The notes: generated by a model from the sequence alone, not told the origin. A stretch of 64,000 bases of DNA from an uncultured Fibrobacter sp. (GCF_947305105.1 NZ_CAMZCS010000007.1:62001-126000), one strand, 5' to 3'. Positions 7,882-15,792 are shown, counted from the first letter of the stretch. Numbers and translations are program-made.

Positions 7882-8644
7882 AAAGCCAAAAGAATATCGT
7901 GGACGTTGTGGAAACTGCCAAGCACCCCTGTTGAAGGGGGCCCGATATTGCGATCAATGTGGCACCAAAAAGGGCAATGGAGAATTTAAACCTTTTGAGA
8001 ATACAATACGAATCCTTTACGGTCCACCCATTAAAATCATCCAGCATTGTGAAGCATGCAATCATAAATGGTTAAAAGCAGGGATTGGCGTAAAAAAATC
8101 TTCATATTGTCCCAAATGCAATTCACCCTCTATAGAAATGCTAGAATTTTCGCGTTGGCATTATGGAGAAACCCTAGGGCACTATCTAGAAGACAACGAG
8201 CCACTGCAATTATTCACCAAAGACGAAGTGAATAAAATTCTGAGTTTGCGCGAAGAATACAAGAATTTTCAAAACCGTAACGAAGATTACAATGCAATAC
8301 ACAGGTTCATGAATCAAAATGGTTTCGAGGAACACGCGAAAGAATTGAAAGATACAATTTTGTCAAATCGTGAAGCGGAAAGAATAAATTTATCAAAAAA
8401 GATTTTAATGGTTGTCGGAAACGAAAACGCCTTAATAGCAGATTGCGTTTGCCCCAAATGCGAAGGCATAATAGCTAGTCAAATAAAAATTGAGAAAAAA
8501 ACGAAATTTCCCAAAGCGAATACACTGAAAGACAGCGAAATTTATTCACTTTCAGAGGATTATGTCAATCAAGATGCCAGTAAAGACGATTTAATGTGCT
8601 TACAATGCGGTCATGTTTTCAAAAATCCCACAAAGAAAAAATAA
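7865..8644 (+). CDS. Triple zinc-ribbon protein paired with the radical SAM enzyme
   Basis: A 259-residue soluble protein; GGAGG just upstream fixes the start inside the end of the radical SAM gene. I do not recognise the family. Three CxxC-pair zinc ribbons are visible: CGNCQAPL...YCDQC (about residues 15-37), CEACNHKW...YCPKC (61-84) and CVCPKCEG...LMCLQCGHVF (198-251). Between the second and third lies a charged helical region (residues 105-180) with no catalytic signature. It could be a substrate carrier, a nucleic-acid binding partner or the substrate of the radical SAM enzyme; the sequence does not decide between these. AT-rich like its partner, suggesting joint transfer. Confidence 0.7.
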   Translation: MVKINRKPKEYRGRCGNCQAPLLKGARYCDQCGTKKGNGEFKPFENTIRILYGPPIKIIQHCEACNHKWLKAGIGVKKSSYCPKCNSPSIEMLEFSRWHYGETLGHYLEDNEPLQLFTKDEVNKILSLREEYKNFQNRNEDYNAIHRFMNQNGFEEHAKELKDTILSNREAERINLSKKILMVVGNENALIADCVCPKCEGIIASQIKIEKKTKFPKANTLKDSEIYSLSEDYVNQDASKDDLMCLQCGHVFKNPTKKK

Positions 8645-8672
8645 AGATCAGAGGGGATCACAAAAAGTGCCT

Positions 8673-8696
8673 AAATCTGCAACATCTTGCAGATTT
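8673..8696. promoter_or_regulatory. Upstream hipB operator (perfect inverted repeat)
   Basis: Perfect 10-4-10 inverted repeat AAATCTGCAA-CATC-TTGCAGATTT, containing the core GCAA-N4-TTGC at 8679-8690. It sits just upstream of the -35 box of the hipB promoter. It could double as a factor-independent terminator for the zinc-ribbon gene, but no T-run follows. Confidence 0.6.
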
Positions 8697-8699
8697 CTA

Positions 8700-8728
8700 T
8701 TGACAAGTCGAGCGATATTATATATTTT
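8700..8728 (+). promoter_or_regulatory. Predicted promoter of the hipBST operon
   Basis: TTGACA at 8700-8705 and TATTTT at 8723-8728 with 17 bp spacing, lying between the two GCAA-N4-TTGC palindromes. Predicted by eye from the housekeeping sigma-factor consensus. Confidence 0.5.
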
Positions 8729-8740
8729 AATGTGAAAACA

Positions 8741-8752
8741 GCAATATATTGC
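8741..8752. promoter_or_regulatory. Downstream hipB operator
   Basis: Perfect 12-bp palindrome GCAATATATTGC, the same GCAA-N4-TTGC core as the upstream site, centred 62 bp from it (about six helical turns). It lies downstream of the predicted -10 box and about 45 bp before the hipB start, the expected place for repression by the HTH antitoxin. Confidence 0.55.
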
Positions 8753-8796
8753 CGATTTCAATAACAAAGATCGCAGAATTCTATTGGGGCTACAGT

Positions 8797-9003
8797 ATGG
8801 AAAATCTCGGAAAACAGATTTCGGAAAGACGAAAAAAGCTAGGATTATCCCAAGAGGATCTGGCCGAGATTTCCGGTGTTTCGCCCAGAACAATCAACTC
8901 CGTCGAACTCGGGAAAGCGAACCCGTCCATCAACGTTTTGAGCAAGATGATTAAGCCTTTAGGTTTTGTGGTTACCTTAAGCGAAAGGGTTACGCATGAA
9001 TAA
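8797..9003 (+). CDS. hipB: HipB-like HTH antitoxin
   Basis: A 68-residue XRE-family DNA-binding protein. The helix-turn-helix is visible as LGLSQEDLAEISGVSPRTINSVE (core SQEDLAEISGVSPRTI), with the usual GKANPSINVLSKMIKPLG helix pair after it. It starts at ATG 8797, with only a GGGG ribosome site. It overlaps the next gene by 8 nt. By analogy with HipB it should dimerise, bind the two palindromes upstream and repress its own operon. In tripartite HipBST systems HipB alone does not neutralise the kinase efficiently; HipS does. Confidence 0.88.
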   Translation: MENLGKQISERRKKLGLSQEDLAEISGVSPRTINSVELGKANPSINVLSKMIKPLGFVVTLSERVTHE

Positions 9004-9331
9004 CGACAAAGTCCGCAGCGCATGCGTTTATTATAACGACATTCTTGCTGGGTATCTTTTGCAAAACAGCAGGGGCTACGCATTTTTTTACGACTCTGAT
9101 TATGTGGCTTCCCGAAATCCGTCCATCGCATTGGATATGCCGAAAAAGAAGCGTTTGTTCCGCTTGCCTTATTTGTTTCCGTATTTTCAAGGGTTACTCC
9201 CAGAGGGCGCGAACAAGACTTTTTATTGTGAGCGTCTCGGCATTAAGCGCACAGACAAATTTGCAATGCTCTTGAATCTCGCCAATCACGAAACAATCGG
9301 CGCTGTCACCGTACGCGAAAGGAGCCACTGA
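8996..9331 (+). CDS. hipS: HipS-like antitoxin (HipA N-terminal subdomain)
   Basis: A 111-residue protein corresponding to the N-terminal subdomain (Couple_hipA) of HipA encoded as a separate gene. Seen: the opening VYYNDILAGYLLQNSRGYAF, the PYFQGLLPEG motif and a closing ETIGAVTVRE, all standard for that domain. In the Escherichia coli HipBST system the equivalent small protein, HipS, neutralises the kinase HipT. It overlaps hipB by 8 nt and hipT by 1 nt, so the three are translationally coupled in the order B-S-T. Confidence 0.85.
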   Translation: MNNDKVRSACVYYNDILAGYLLQNSRGYAFFYDSDYVASRNPSIALDMPKKKRLFRLPYLFPYFQGLLPEGANKTFYCERLGIKRTDKFAMLLNLANHETIGAVTVRERSH

Positions 9332-10332
9332 TGGGTCTCTGCCATTGCTGCTTAAAAGAAACGGAACAAGATTTCTGTCGAGCCTGTTCGAAGGCTTTGT
9401 TTGACGTTTCTAGATTTAGCGCGACTTTGGATTTTGACGTTCCGCAACTCGCATTCGCAAAGGATGGAACAGTCAAGAGAATTTCTATTTCCGGGGCACA
9501 GACAAAGTTTTCAGTCCGAATAGAAAACAAGAAATTGGTCAACACAGATCGCGGTGGAACACACATTCTAAAACCGACCTTGTTGCCGTACTACGAGAAC
9601 TATCAAGACGCTCCTGCCAACGAACATGTGACTATGCTCATGGCACGTTTAATTTTCAAGATTCCTACGGCGTTATCTGCTCTTCTTTACTTCAAAAATG
9701 GCGACTCCGTCTACATCACCAAACGCTTTGACGTCATTGAAACTGGCGTGCATGCAGGAGAGCGTTTGAGTCAAAGTGACTTTGCGCAAATTGCAGGACT
9801 TGTTCCCGAAATAAACGGCAGCGACTACAAATACAAAGGTATTTCATACGAAGGAATTGCCGCACTGATTCGCGAGAACGTGAGTGCCGCCGACATCGCC
9901 GTCGAAGTATTTTTCAGAACAGTTCTTTTCAATTATATCGCGTGTAACGGCGATGCACATGCAAAGAATTTTTCTCTCCGCAATTCCGTCGAAAATCCCG
10001 ATGTCTATGATTTGACTCCCGCATACGATTTGCTGAATACTTCGCTTCACATTCCCTATGAGCAATCGCGTACAGCACTCGACTTATTCAAGGATGAAGA
10101 CGATTTCAAGACTCCTTTTTACGAGGCAAACGGTTTTTACGGCACTCCTGATTTTATGGAATTTGCCAAGAGAATTGGAGTCGTCGAGAAAAGAGCGGAT
10201 CGTTTTATAAAGCAGGCTATCGATGCCGTGCCCGCAATGGAAAAAATGCTGGACAAGTCATTCTTGAGCGAACAAGGCAAAGAGAAGTACAAAGAATCTA
10301 TCCGAGATAGAGCCAAAGCACTTGGGCTATAG
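9331..10332 (+). CDS. hipT: HipT-like serine/threonine kinase toxin
   Basis: A 333-residue HipA C-terminal kinase. Visible: a Gly-rich loop RISISGAQTKFSV with Ser52 and Ser54, the paired serines that are autophosphorylated in HipT; catalytic loop CNGDAHAKNFSL; and metal-binding DLTPAYDLLNT. Full-length HipA is about 440 residues; here the missing N-terminal part is the preceding HipS-like gene. Unlike E. coli HipT it begins with a CxxC...CxxC zinc ribbon (C4, C7, C16, C19), a feature I associate with split HipA proteins of Bacteroidetes relatives. HipA targets glutamyl-tRNA synthetase and HipT targets tryptophanyl-tRNA synthetase; the target here is unknown. Confidence 0.87.
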   Translation: MGLCHCCLKETEQDFCRACSKALFDVSRFSATLDFDVPQLAFAKDGTVKRISISGAQTKFSVRIENKKLVNTDRGGTHILKPTLLPYYENYQDAPANEHVTMLMARLIFKIPTALSALLYFKNGDSVYITKRFDVIETGVHAGERLSQSDFAQIAGLVPEINGSDYKYKGISYEGIAALIRENVSAADIAVEVFFRTVLFNYIACNGDAHAKNFSLRNSVENPDVYDLTPAYDLLNTSLHIPYEQSRTALDLFKDEDDFKTPFYEANGFYGTPDFMEFAKRIGVVEKRADRFIKQAIDAVPAMEKMLDKSFLSEQGKEKYKESIRDRAKALGL

Positions 10333-10369
10333 AGGATTTTTAAGCGTATGCCCCTCCCTCTTGACTTTT

Positions 10370-10396
10370 TTAACTTAATAAGTTAAATTAAGTTAA
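10370..10396. promoter_or_regulatory. Phased AAGTTAA operator upstream of the AAA ATPase
   Basis: The stretch holds TTAACTT, then AAGTTAA starting at 10380 and again at 10390. The first two form a 7-3-7 inverted repeat and the last two are direct repeats exactly 10 bp apart, so all face the same side of the helix. A TTGACT box lies at 10361-10366. The array ends 10 bp before the start codon at 10407, suited to autorepression. Confidence 0.55.
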
Positions 10397-10406
10397 AAGG
10401 GGCGTT

Positions 10407-12143
10407 ATGAGCATCGGCGGGATAACATACAAGACCATCAACGGCAAGCGCTACGCGTATTACCAGTGGTGCGAAAACGGCAAGCAGCGGAGCCGGCGCG
10501 TCAAGGATGACGAGCTGGAATTGCTTGCGGCGCAGATTGAATCGGCCAAAAGCCAGGTGGCGCTTTCGCGATCCTTGTCGCTGTCCGATGTTCGGGCGAC
10601 TTATTCGGCGCAGCCTCTTGCGGCTTTCAAGACCGACGTGAAGACGGGCGCTCTGCTTGAGAACTTCGCTGCTCCTGTGAAGGGATTCAAGAAGCGGGAA
10701 TGTTTTTCGACTTTGCATGACTATGTTTATGGCGAAAATAACGACCGGGTGCTTGTGCTGTACGGCCTGCGTCGTACGGGTAAGACGACGCTCGTGCGAC
10801 AGCTGATTGGCGAGATGGACGCGGCGTTCCGCGCCAGGACGGCGTTTGTCCAGGTGAATGCGCGGCATACGCTTGCTGATGTCAATCACGACCTCAAGTT
10901 GCTGGAATCGCAGGGGTTCAAGTGCGTGTTCGTGGACGAGGTGACGCAACTTGGCGATTTTATCGAGGGGGCGGCGCTTTTTTCGGACGTGTTCGCGGTA
11001 GGCGGCATGAAGGTGATTCTGTCGGGCACGGATTCTTTGGGGTTCGTTTTTTCCGAAGACGAGCAACTTTACGACCGCTGCATTCTGTTGCACACCACCT
11101 TTATCCCGTACCGCGAATTCGAACGTGTGCTGGGTATCGCGGGGATTGACGAGTTCATTCGCTACGGCGGCACCATGAGCATGGGCGGTGCTCACTACAA
11201 CAAGGACAAGTTTACCTTCGCCACGAAGAAGGGGGCCGACGACTATGTGGATTCTGCCATCGCCCGCAATATCCAGCATTCCCTCAAGTGCTACCAATAC
11301 GGTGGCCATTTCCGGTCGCTCCAGCAACTTTACGAGCGTGGCGAGCTGACGAACGCCATTAACCGGATTGTCGAAGACATAAACCATCGTTTTACTCTTG
11401 AGGTCTTGACGCGCGATTTTGCATCGAACGATTTGAAAATCTCGGCATCGAATTTGCGTCGTGACAGGGTGAACCCGACGGATGTTTTAGACAAGGTGAA
11501 TGCGGCGGCAATTGCGCAGAAGATGAAGCGCCTGCTCGAAATCAGGGATCGTGACGAATGTTCGGTAAAGATCGAGGACGCGCACCGCGTGGAGATTCGC
11601 GAATACCTGCAGATGCTCGACATGGTTTGCGCTGTCGACGTGGTGAACATGGCTTCGCTCAACAATTCCGGCAGCCGTACAGTCTTGGCGCAGCCCGGCC
11701 TACGTTATGCGCAATCCGAAGCGCTGATTCGTAGCCTGTTGATGGACGAGGCGTTCAAGAAGATTTCCATCGGCGAGCGTAACCGTGTTGTGGCGCGCAT
11801 TTTGGACGAAATCCGTGGCCGCATGATGGAAGAAATCGTGCTGCTTGAAACCAAGATGGCCCGGCCAGATAAACAGGTTTTCACGCTCCAGTTCCCCGTG
11901 GGCGAATTCGACATGGTGGTGTTCGATTCCGAAAACGCTTGTTGCGAAATCTACGAAATTAAGCACAGCGACAAGGTGATTCCTGCGCAGTGCCGTCACC
12001 TGCTCGACAAAAAGAAGTGCCGCGACACGGAATTCCGCTACGGCACGATTACGGGCAAGTATGTCATCTATCGTGGAGAGTCTTGCCGCATGGGTGAGGT
12101 GGAGTACCTGAACGTGGAAGAATTCCTGAAGGGGCTAAAATAA
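10407..12143 (+). CDS. AAA ATPase (AAA_14 type) with PD-(D/E)XK-like C-terminus
   Basis: A 578-residue protein. Residues 1-45 form a small basic module (ITYKTINGKRYAYYQW, then GKQRSRRV) of the kind found at the N-terminus of phage integrases. A P-loop GLRRTGKTT is at 120-128, Walker B FVDE at 175-178, then the FIPYREFERV and FIRYGGT segments typical of AAA_14/DUF4143 ATPases. The C-terminal domain keeps a possible nuclease core: Asp502 in GEFDMVVFD followed by Glu517-Ile-Lys519 in YEIKHS. Function of this large family is not established; many copies are mobile or variably present. A ribosome site AAAAGGGG lies near the start. It is a stand-alone gene. Confidence 0.8.
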   Translation: MSIGGITYKTINGKRYAYYQWCENGKQRSRRVKDDELELLAAQIESAKSQVALSRSLSLSDVRATYSAQPLAAFKTDVKTGALLENFAAPVKGFKKRECFSTLHDYVYGENNDRVLVLYGLRRTGKTTLVRQLIGEMDAAFRARTAFVQVNARHTLADVNHDLKLLESQGFKCVFVDEVTQLGDFIEGAALFSDVFAVGGMKVILSGTDSLGFVFSEDEQLYDRCILLHTTFIPYREFERVLGIAGIDEFIRYGGTMSMGGAHYNKDKFTFATKKGADDYVDSAIARNIQHSLKCYQYGGHFRSLQQLYERGELTNAINRIVEDINHRFTLEVLTRDFASNDLKISASNLRRDRVNPTDVLDKVNAAAIAQKMKRLLEIRDRDECSVKIEDAHRVEIREYLQMLDMVCAVDVVNMASLNNSGSRTVLAQPGLRYAQSEALIRSLLMDEAFKKISIGERNRVVARILDEIRGRMMEEIVLLETKMARPDKQVFTLQFPVGEFDMVVFDSENACCEIYEIKHSDKVIPAQCRHLLDKKKCRDTEFRYGTITGKYVIYRGESCRMGEVEYLNVEEFLKGLK

Positions 12144-12228
12144 TCGGGTTTTCGGGGAATTTTGCGAAAACTCCCTCTTATATTCCTTTGGGCAGAAATA
12201 GCAATAGTTTTTTCCTATATTCTTCAGT

Positions 12229-12984
12229 ATGAAACGGATTATTTTTATAGTAGTCGCCTTCGCGGCCATATTGGCGTCGGCAGCCGAAGACATCAAGATT
12301 GTCAAGGTCAACGACAGCAACTTCGAGAATGAGGTTCTGAAATCCAAGAAGCCGGTCATCCTGGATATCACTTCCACGAGCTGCCCGCCGTGCCTCATCA
12401 TGATTCCCACGCTCATCGGTATCGCGAAGAACTATCCCGACATCAAGATTGCGACGGTCGGCATCGACGAGCCGGGTATTGACAATATCAAGGCGTCGCT
12501 CCCCATCCAAGCTTTCCCGACATTTTTCCTCTTTAAAGACGGGAAGGTCGTAAACCAGCTTGTCGGTGTCGTGAAAGAAGAGGAACTGTTTGCCGCAATG
12601 CAATACACGCCTTCGAAAAAGACTGCGGCCAAGTCTGCCAAGAAATCGAAAAATTCTCCGAGGAATCTCGTCTGCAAGACGAATGGCCAGTTCAACGGCC
12701 TCAAGAATCTCGTGACGATTTCGTTCGTGTTCGGTGCCACCGAAATCGAGAACGTCGACATTGTGACGGACGTGTTCGTGCCGCCCGAGAAGGAAAGCCA
12801 GCGCGAGCAGATGATTGAACATGTGCGTGCAAGCGGCAAGGGGGAGGTGACCCCGACGATGACCGGGTTCCGGATGCACATCGACAACAACTGCCGATTC
12901 ATGAAGGCGATGGACATGAAGCGCACTTCCACTTACGGCGAAATGCGTGCCGGGTTGGAACTGCAGGGATTTAACTGCAATTAG
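12229..12984 (+). CDS. Exported thioredoxin-fold protein with CPPC motif
   Basis: A 251-residue protein with an N-terminal signal peptide (cleavage probably after ILASAA). Residues 25-130 are a thioredoxin fold: active site C52-P-P-C55 and the cis-proline loop in QAFPTFFLFKDGK. CPPC instead of CGPC gives a more reducing or less certain redox potential. After a Lys-rich linker (residues 132-147) comes an unassigned C-terminal domain of about 100 residues with two further Cys (C154, C250 region). Likely periplasmic, in thiol-disulfide exchange; partner unknown. Convergent with the next gene, 3 bp apart. Confidence 0.8.
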   Translation: MKRIIFIVVAFAAILASAAEDIKIVKVNDSNFENEVLKSKKPVILDITSTSCPPCLIMIPTLIGIAKNYPDIKIATVGIDEPGIDNIKASLPIQAFPTFFLFKDGKVVNQLVGVVKEEELFAAMQYTPSKKTAAKSAKKSKNSPRNLVCKTNGQFNGLKNLVTISFVFGATEIENVDIVTDVFVPPEKESQREQMIEHVRASGKGEVTPTMTGFRMHIDNNCRFMKAMDMKRTSTYGEMRAGLELQGFNCN

Positions 12985-12987
12985 GCA

Positions 12988-14919
12988 TTACCCCTTCTCA
13001 TACCTTACGTAGGCAAAGTGCTTGCTGTCGGGGGCCCAGGAGTTCACATTGATGGTTCCTTGGCCGCCGAAGAGCTTTAGGATGGTGCGGGGTTCGCTCC
13101 AACCGTTTTTGTCGTTGCCGGTCATGAGGCGGATTTCCACGTTCTTGTTGGGTACGTGTTCGCCGGGGCGCACGTCGCGCTCGTGGTAGGCGAGCATCAC
13201 GACTTTTTTGCGGTCGGGGGAGATGTGCGGGAACCAGGTGTTCCAATGTGCATCGAATGTCATCTGCGTCTGTTCGGAACCGTCGGCCTTCATGCGCCAG
13301 GCTTGCATGCGGCCTGTGCGTACCGAGTTGAACCAGATGTACTCTCCGTCGCTGTCGTATTCGGGGCCGTCGTTCAGCCCGAATGCAGTCGTGAGTTGCG
13401 TCTCGTTGCCGCCAGCGGCAGGAATTGTGTAAATGTCGTATTCGCCGCCCCGTTCGGCGCAGTAGGCGAGCGTCTTGCCGTCGGGAGTGATGCCGTGCAG
13501 GTAGCTCGGGGCTAGCGGTGTCACGAGTTCCGGCATGCGGCCGTCGAAGAAAATCTTGTAGATGCGTGAAAGGCCGTCTTCTTTGGTGTGGTGACTCACG
13601 TAGAGTCCGGTGCCATCGGGGGAAAGTACGTGGTCGTTATTGCAGTTGTCCACGAAGTGGCTCGGCACTTCGGTAATTGTGCCTGTGGCAATTTCGAATT
13701 TGTAGATGCGTCCTTCGCTGTTGTACGTGAGGAACTTGCCGTCGGTGCTCCAGTTGGGCGCCTCGATAACCTTATCGAATTCCTTGAGCAGTTTTGATTC
13801 GCCGGTCTCGATGTCATAAATTTCAAGGAAGGACTTGTCGCCGCTGCGGTCCCACACTTCGCCTGGGTTGAGCTCGAATGGGAAACTTACGCTCCATTGT
13901 GCGCGGAGCGAGTCCATCTGCGTCATTATCTGCATGGTCTTGGTGTGCGGCATTTCGGGGCATTCTTTGAGGCCCATCTCAAGGGCGGCTTTGCAGCCAA
14001 GCACTTCGTATTCGTAGCAGTTCTCGATGCGGGGTGGCTTCACGGATTCCAGTAGCGTTCCGGTGACATCGAACAACTGGATTTCCACCATGTCGTTGAG
14101 GTTCTGCACGCGGATAAAGCCTTCGGTTCCGTAAATTACGCCTTCGTTATGGAGCGGGGCCACCATCGAGGTTTTGAGGTGTGCGACTTGGCCGTTGGCA
14201 TAGACTAAATCAATCCAGTCCGTGGCATCGACGCCCGTATGGAACTTGACGCACTTCGTCTTTGTCTGCACAATATGATTTGCGACGCAGTTCCCACCGG
14301 TGGCATCGCGGCCGACCTTGCAAATTTCCGGATCTGTCAAGAAGATGTCCGCGAACGTGAGGCTGTAAATTCCCAAATCCAAAAGTGCGCCACCTGCAAG
14401 CGCGGGATTTTTCAATCTTTCGATATGCGAAAGCGGCATCGAGAAATCCGCTTCGACGCTTTCGACCTTGCCGATTTTCCCGGCAAAAATCCAGTCCTTC
14501 ACCATCTGCACTGCGGGCAAAAAGCGGGTCCACATCGCTTCGCTCATGAACACGCCTTTTTCTTCGGCGAGTGCAATGACTTCCGAGGCGAGCAAGGCAT
14601 TTGCGGTAAAGGCTTTCTCTACGAGCAGGTTCTTGTTGTATTCTAGACAAAGTAAAATGTTGTTGTAATGCTCGGAGTGCGGGGTCGCAATGTAAATCAA
14701 ATCCACATCTGGGTCTTGCGCGAGTTCTTCGTAGCTGCCGTAGGCGCGCTCGAATCCGTATTCGCTGGCGAACTTTTGTGCTTTGTCAAGTGAGCGGGAC
14801 GCGACTGCATAACATTCCACACCCATTCCGCGCTTTTCGAGCGCCTTGACGGCCTTGGCCATTTTCGTGGCGATATGGCCACAGCCGAGAATAGCAAATT
14901 TCATAATGGAATTACCCAT
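12988..14919 (-). CDS. Gfo/Idh/MocA oxidoreductase fused to a TolB-like beta-propeller
   Basis: A 643-residue two-domain protein. Residues 1-335 are a Gfo/Idh/MocA NAD(P)-dependent sugar dehydrogenase: Rossmann motif ILGCGHIATKM near residue 10, LIYIATPHSEHY, the EKAFT motif near residue 98 (EKP in most members) and a C-terminal sheet domain with GGALLDLGIYSL. After residue 345 the sequence changes to repeated PD40/TolB blades (for example TYNSEGRIYKFEIATG, SPDGTGLYVSHH, TPDGKTLAYCAERG), about 295 residues. The two halves normally occur as separate proteins. The start at 14919 has GAGGG upstream; an alternative is 14904. No signal peptide, so the propeller is probably cytosolic. Substrate unknown; the fusion suggests a carbohydrate sensor or processing enzyme. 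Confidence 0.82.
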   Translation of the reverse strand: MGNSIMKFAILGCGHIATKMAKAVKALEKRGMGVECYAVASRSLDKAQKFASEYGFERAYGSYEELAQDPDVDLIYIATPHSEHYNNILLCLEYNKNLLVEKAFTANALLASEVIALAEEKGVFMSEAMWTRFLPAVQMVKDWIFAGKIGKVESVEADFSMPLSHIERLKNPALAGGALLDLGIYSLTFADIFLTDPEICKVGRDATGGNCVANHIVQTKTKCVKFHTGVDATDWIDLVYANGQVAHLKTSMVAPLHNEGVIYGTEGFIRVQNLNDMVEIQLFDVTGTLLESVKPPRIENCYEYEVLGCKAALEMGLKECPEMPHTKTMQIMTQMDSLRAQWSVSFPFELNPGEVWDRSGDKSFLEIYDIETGESKLLKEFDKVIEAPNWSTDGKFLTYNSEGRIYKFEIATGTITEVPSHFVDNCNNDHVLSPDGTGLYVSHHTKEDGLSRIYKIFFDGRMPELVTPLAPSYLHGITPDGKTLAYCAERGGEYDIYTIPAAGGNETQLTTAFGLNDGPEYDSDGEYIWFNSVRTGRMQAWRMKADGSEQTQMTFDAHWNTWFPHISPDRKKVVMLAYHERDVRPGEHVPNKNVEIRLMTGNDKNGWSEPRTILKLFGGQGTINVNSWAPDSKHFAYVRYEKG

Positions 14920-14985
14920 TGCAAACCCTCACATGGAAAATCATTTCGCAATGATATCAATATAGACATTGATTAAATGGAAATG

Positions 14986-15000
14986 TGGGGAATTTCCCCA
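14986..15000. promoter_or_regulatory. Palindrome upstream of the oxidoreductase fusion
   Basis: TGGGGAA-T-TTCCCCA is a perfect 7-1-7 palindrome about 70 bp upstream of the leftward start at 14919. No gene uses it as a terminator, since the neighbouring gene has its own one at 15036. It is a candidate operator. A second, shorter palindrome ACACATGTGT follows at 15010-15019. Confidence 0.4.
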
Positions 15001-15035
15001 TATAAATGGACACATGTGTAAACAATGCAAAAAAA

Positions 15036-15054
15036 CGGGTCGCATAGCGACCCG
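15036..15054 (-). terminator. Intrinsic terminator of the barrel gene
   Basis: Hairpin CGGGTCGC-TAT-GCGACCCG (read on the minus strand) directly followed by seven T, 38 bp after the stop of the leftward barrel gene. Confidence 0.85.
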
Positions 15055-15091
15055 CCTTGGATTAGGTTTGGATGTTTTATGAAAAAAGTTG

Positions 15092-15601
15092 CTAGAACTG
15101 TACGGTCATGCCGATGGACATGGGCAAACAGATTTCGTCTTTACTGAGTCCGCCATCGTCCATGTCGAGGTGTGTGTAGTAGCCGCCGTCACCTGCATAG
15201 AATTCAAAGCCTGTTTCCATGAAGACGCCCAAGTTCTTTGTGAACATGTGCTGCAAACCGAAACCGAACACCAAACGCCAGTAATAGAACCGTTCCTCTT
15301 TTACGCCGTGCAGGTCTTCATGGTAAATGTGGTCATTCGTCCTGCCGGTGAGGAATTCGGATGCGTGGAATACGTACGGGCCGGTCAATCCGTTGAATCG
15401 GTAGGCAACACCAAGACCACCCATGAAGTCGTAGTCGGAATCGTAGCCGAGCCAGTGAAGGTTCGCGGACACGTGTTCGTTCATGAATGTTTGTTCTACA
15501 CCGACCAACCCGTGGTATGTTCTACCGGCGGATGCAAAAATTCCGGTTTGTGCGAAACTTGCGCAAGTCAAAAAGGTGAGAATTAAAATAATCTTTTTCA
15601 T
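15092..15601 (-). CDS. Small outer-membrane beta-barrel protein
   Basis: A 169-residue protein with a clear signal peptide (MKKIILILTFLTCASFAQ). The mature part is made of alternating hydrophobic/polar strands rich in Gly, Tyr and Phe (GLGVAYRFNGLTGPYVF, YWRLVFGFGLQHMF) and ends in a C-terminal Phe (MTVQF), the outer-membrane barrel sorting signature. No enzyme motif. Monocistronic, with its own terminator. Probably an eight-stranded barrel of unknown function. Confidence 0.75.
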   Translation of the reverse strand: MKKIILILTFLTCASFAQTGIFASAGRTYHGLVGVEQTFMNEHVSANLHWLGYDSDYDFMGGLGVAYRFNGLTGPYVFHASEFLTGRTNDHIYHEDLHGVKEERFYYWRLVFGFGLQHMFTKNLGVFMETGFEFYAGDGGYYTHLDMDDGGLSKDEICLPMSIGMTVQF

Positions 15602-15792
15602 TTTCGGTTTCCTTTGTTCCTATTTTATCACAGACGATTTTTCTGTGAGGGGCAAATTAGGAAATCCCTTTTTGTGAGACAATGGGATTTAGAAAAATGA
15701 CGAATTTATTGCAATTCCGTCACTCTTTTTAAACAAAAAAAATTATTTTTAAACAGCATAGGGGATTGAACCTTCTTACAGGAGGTAGATGC

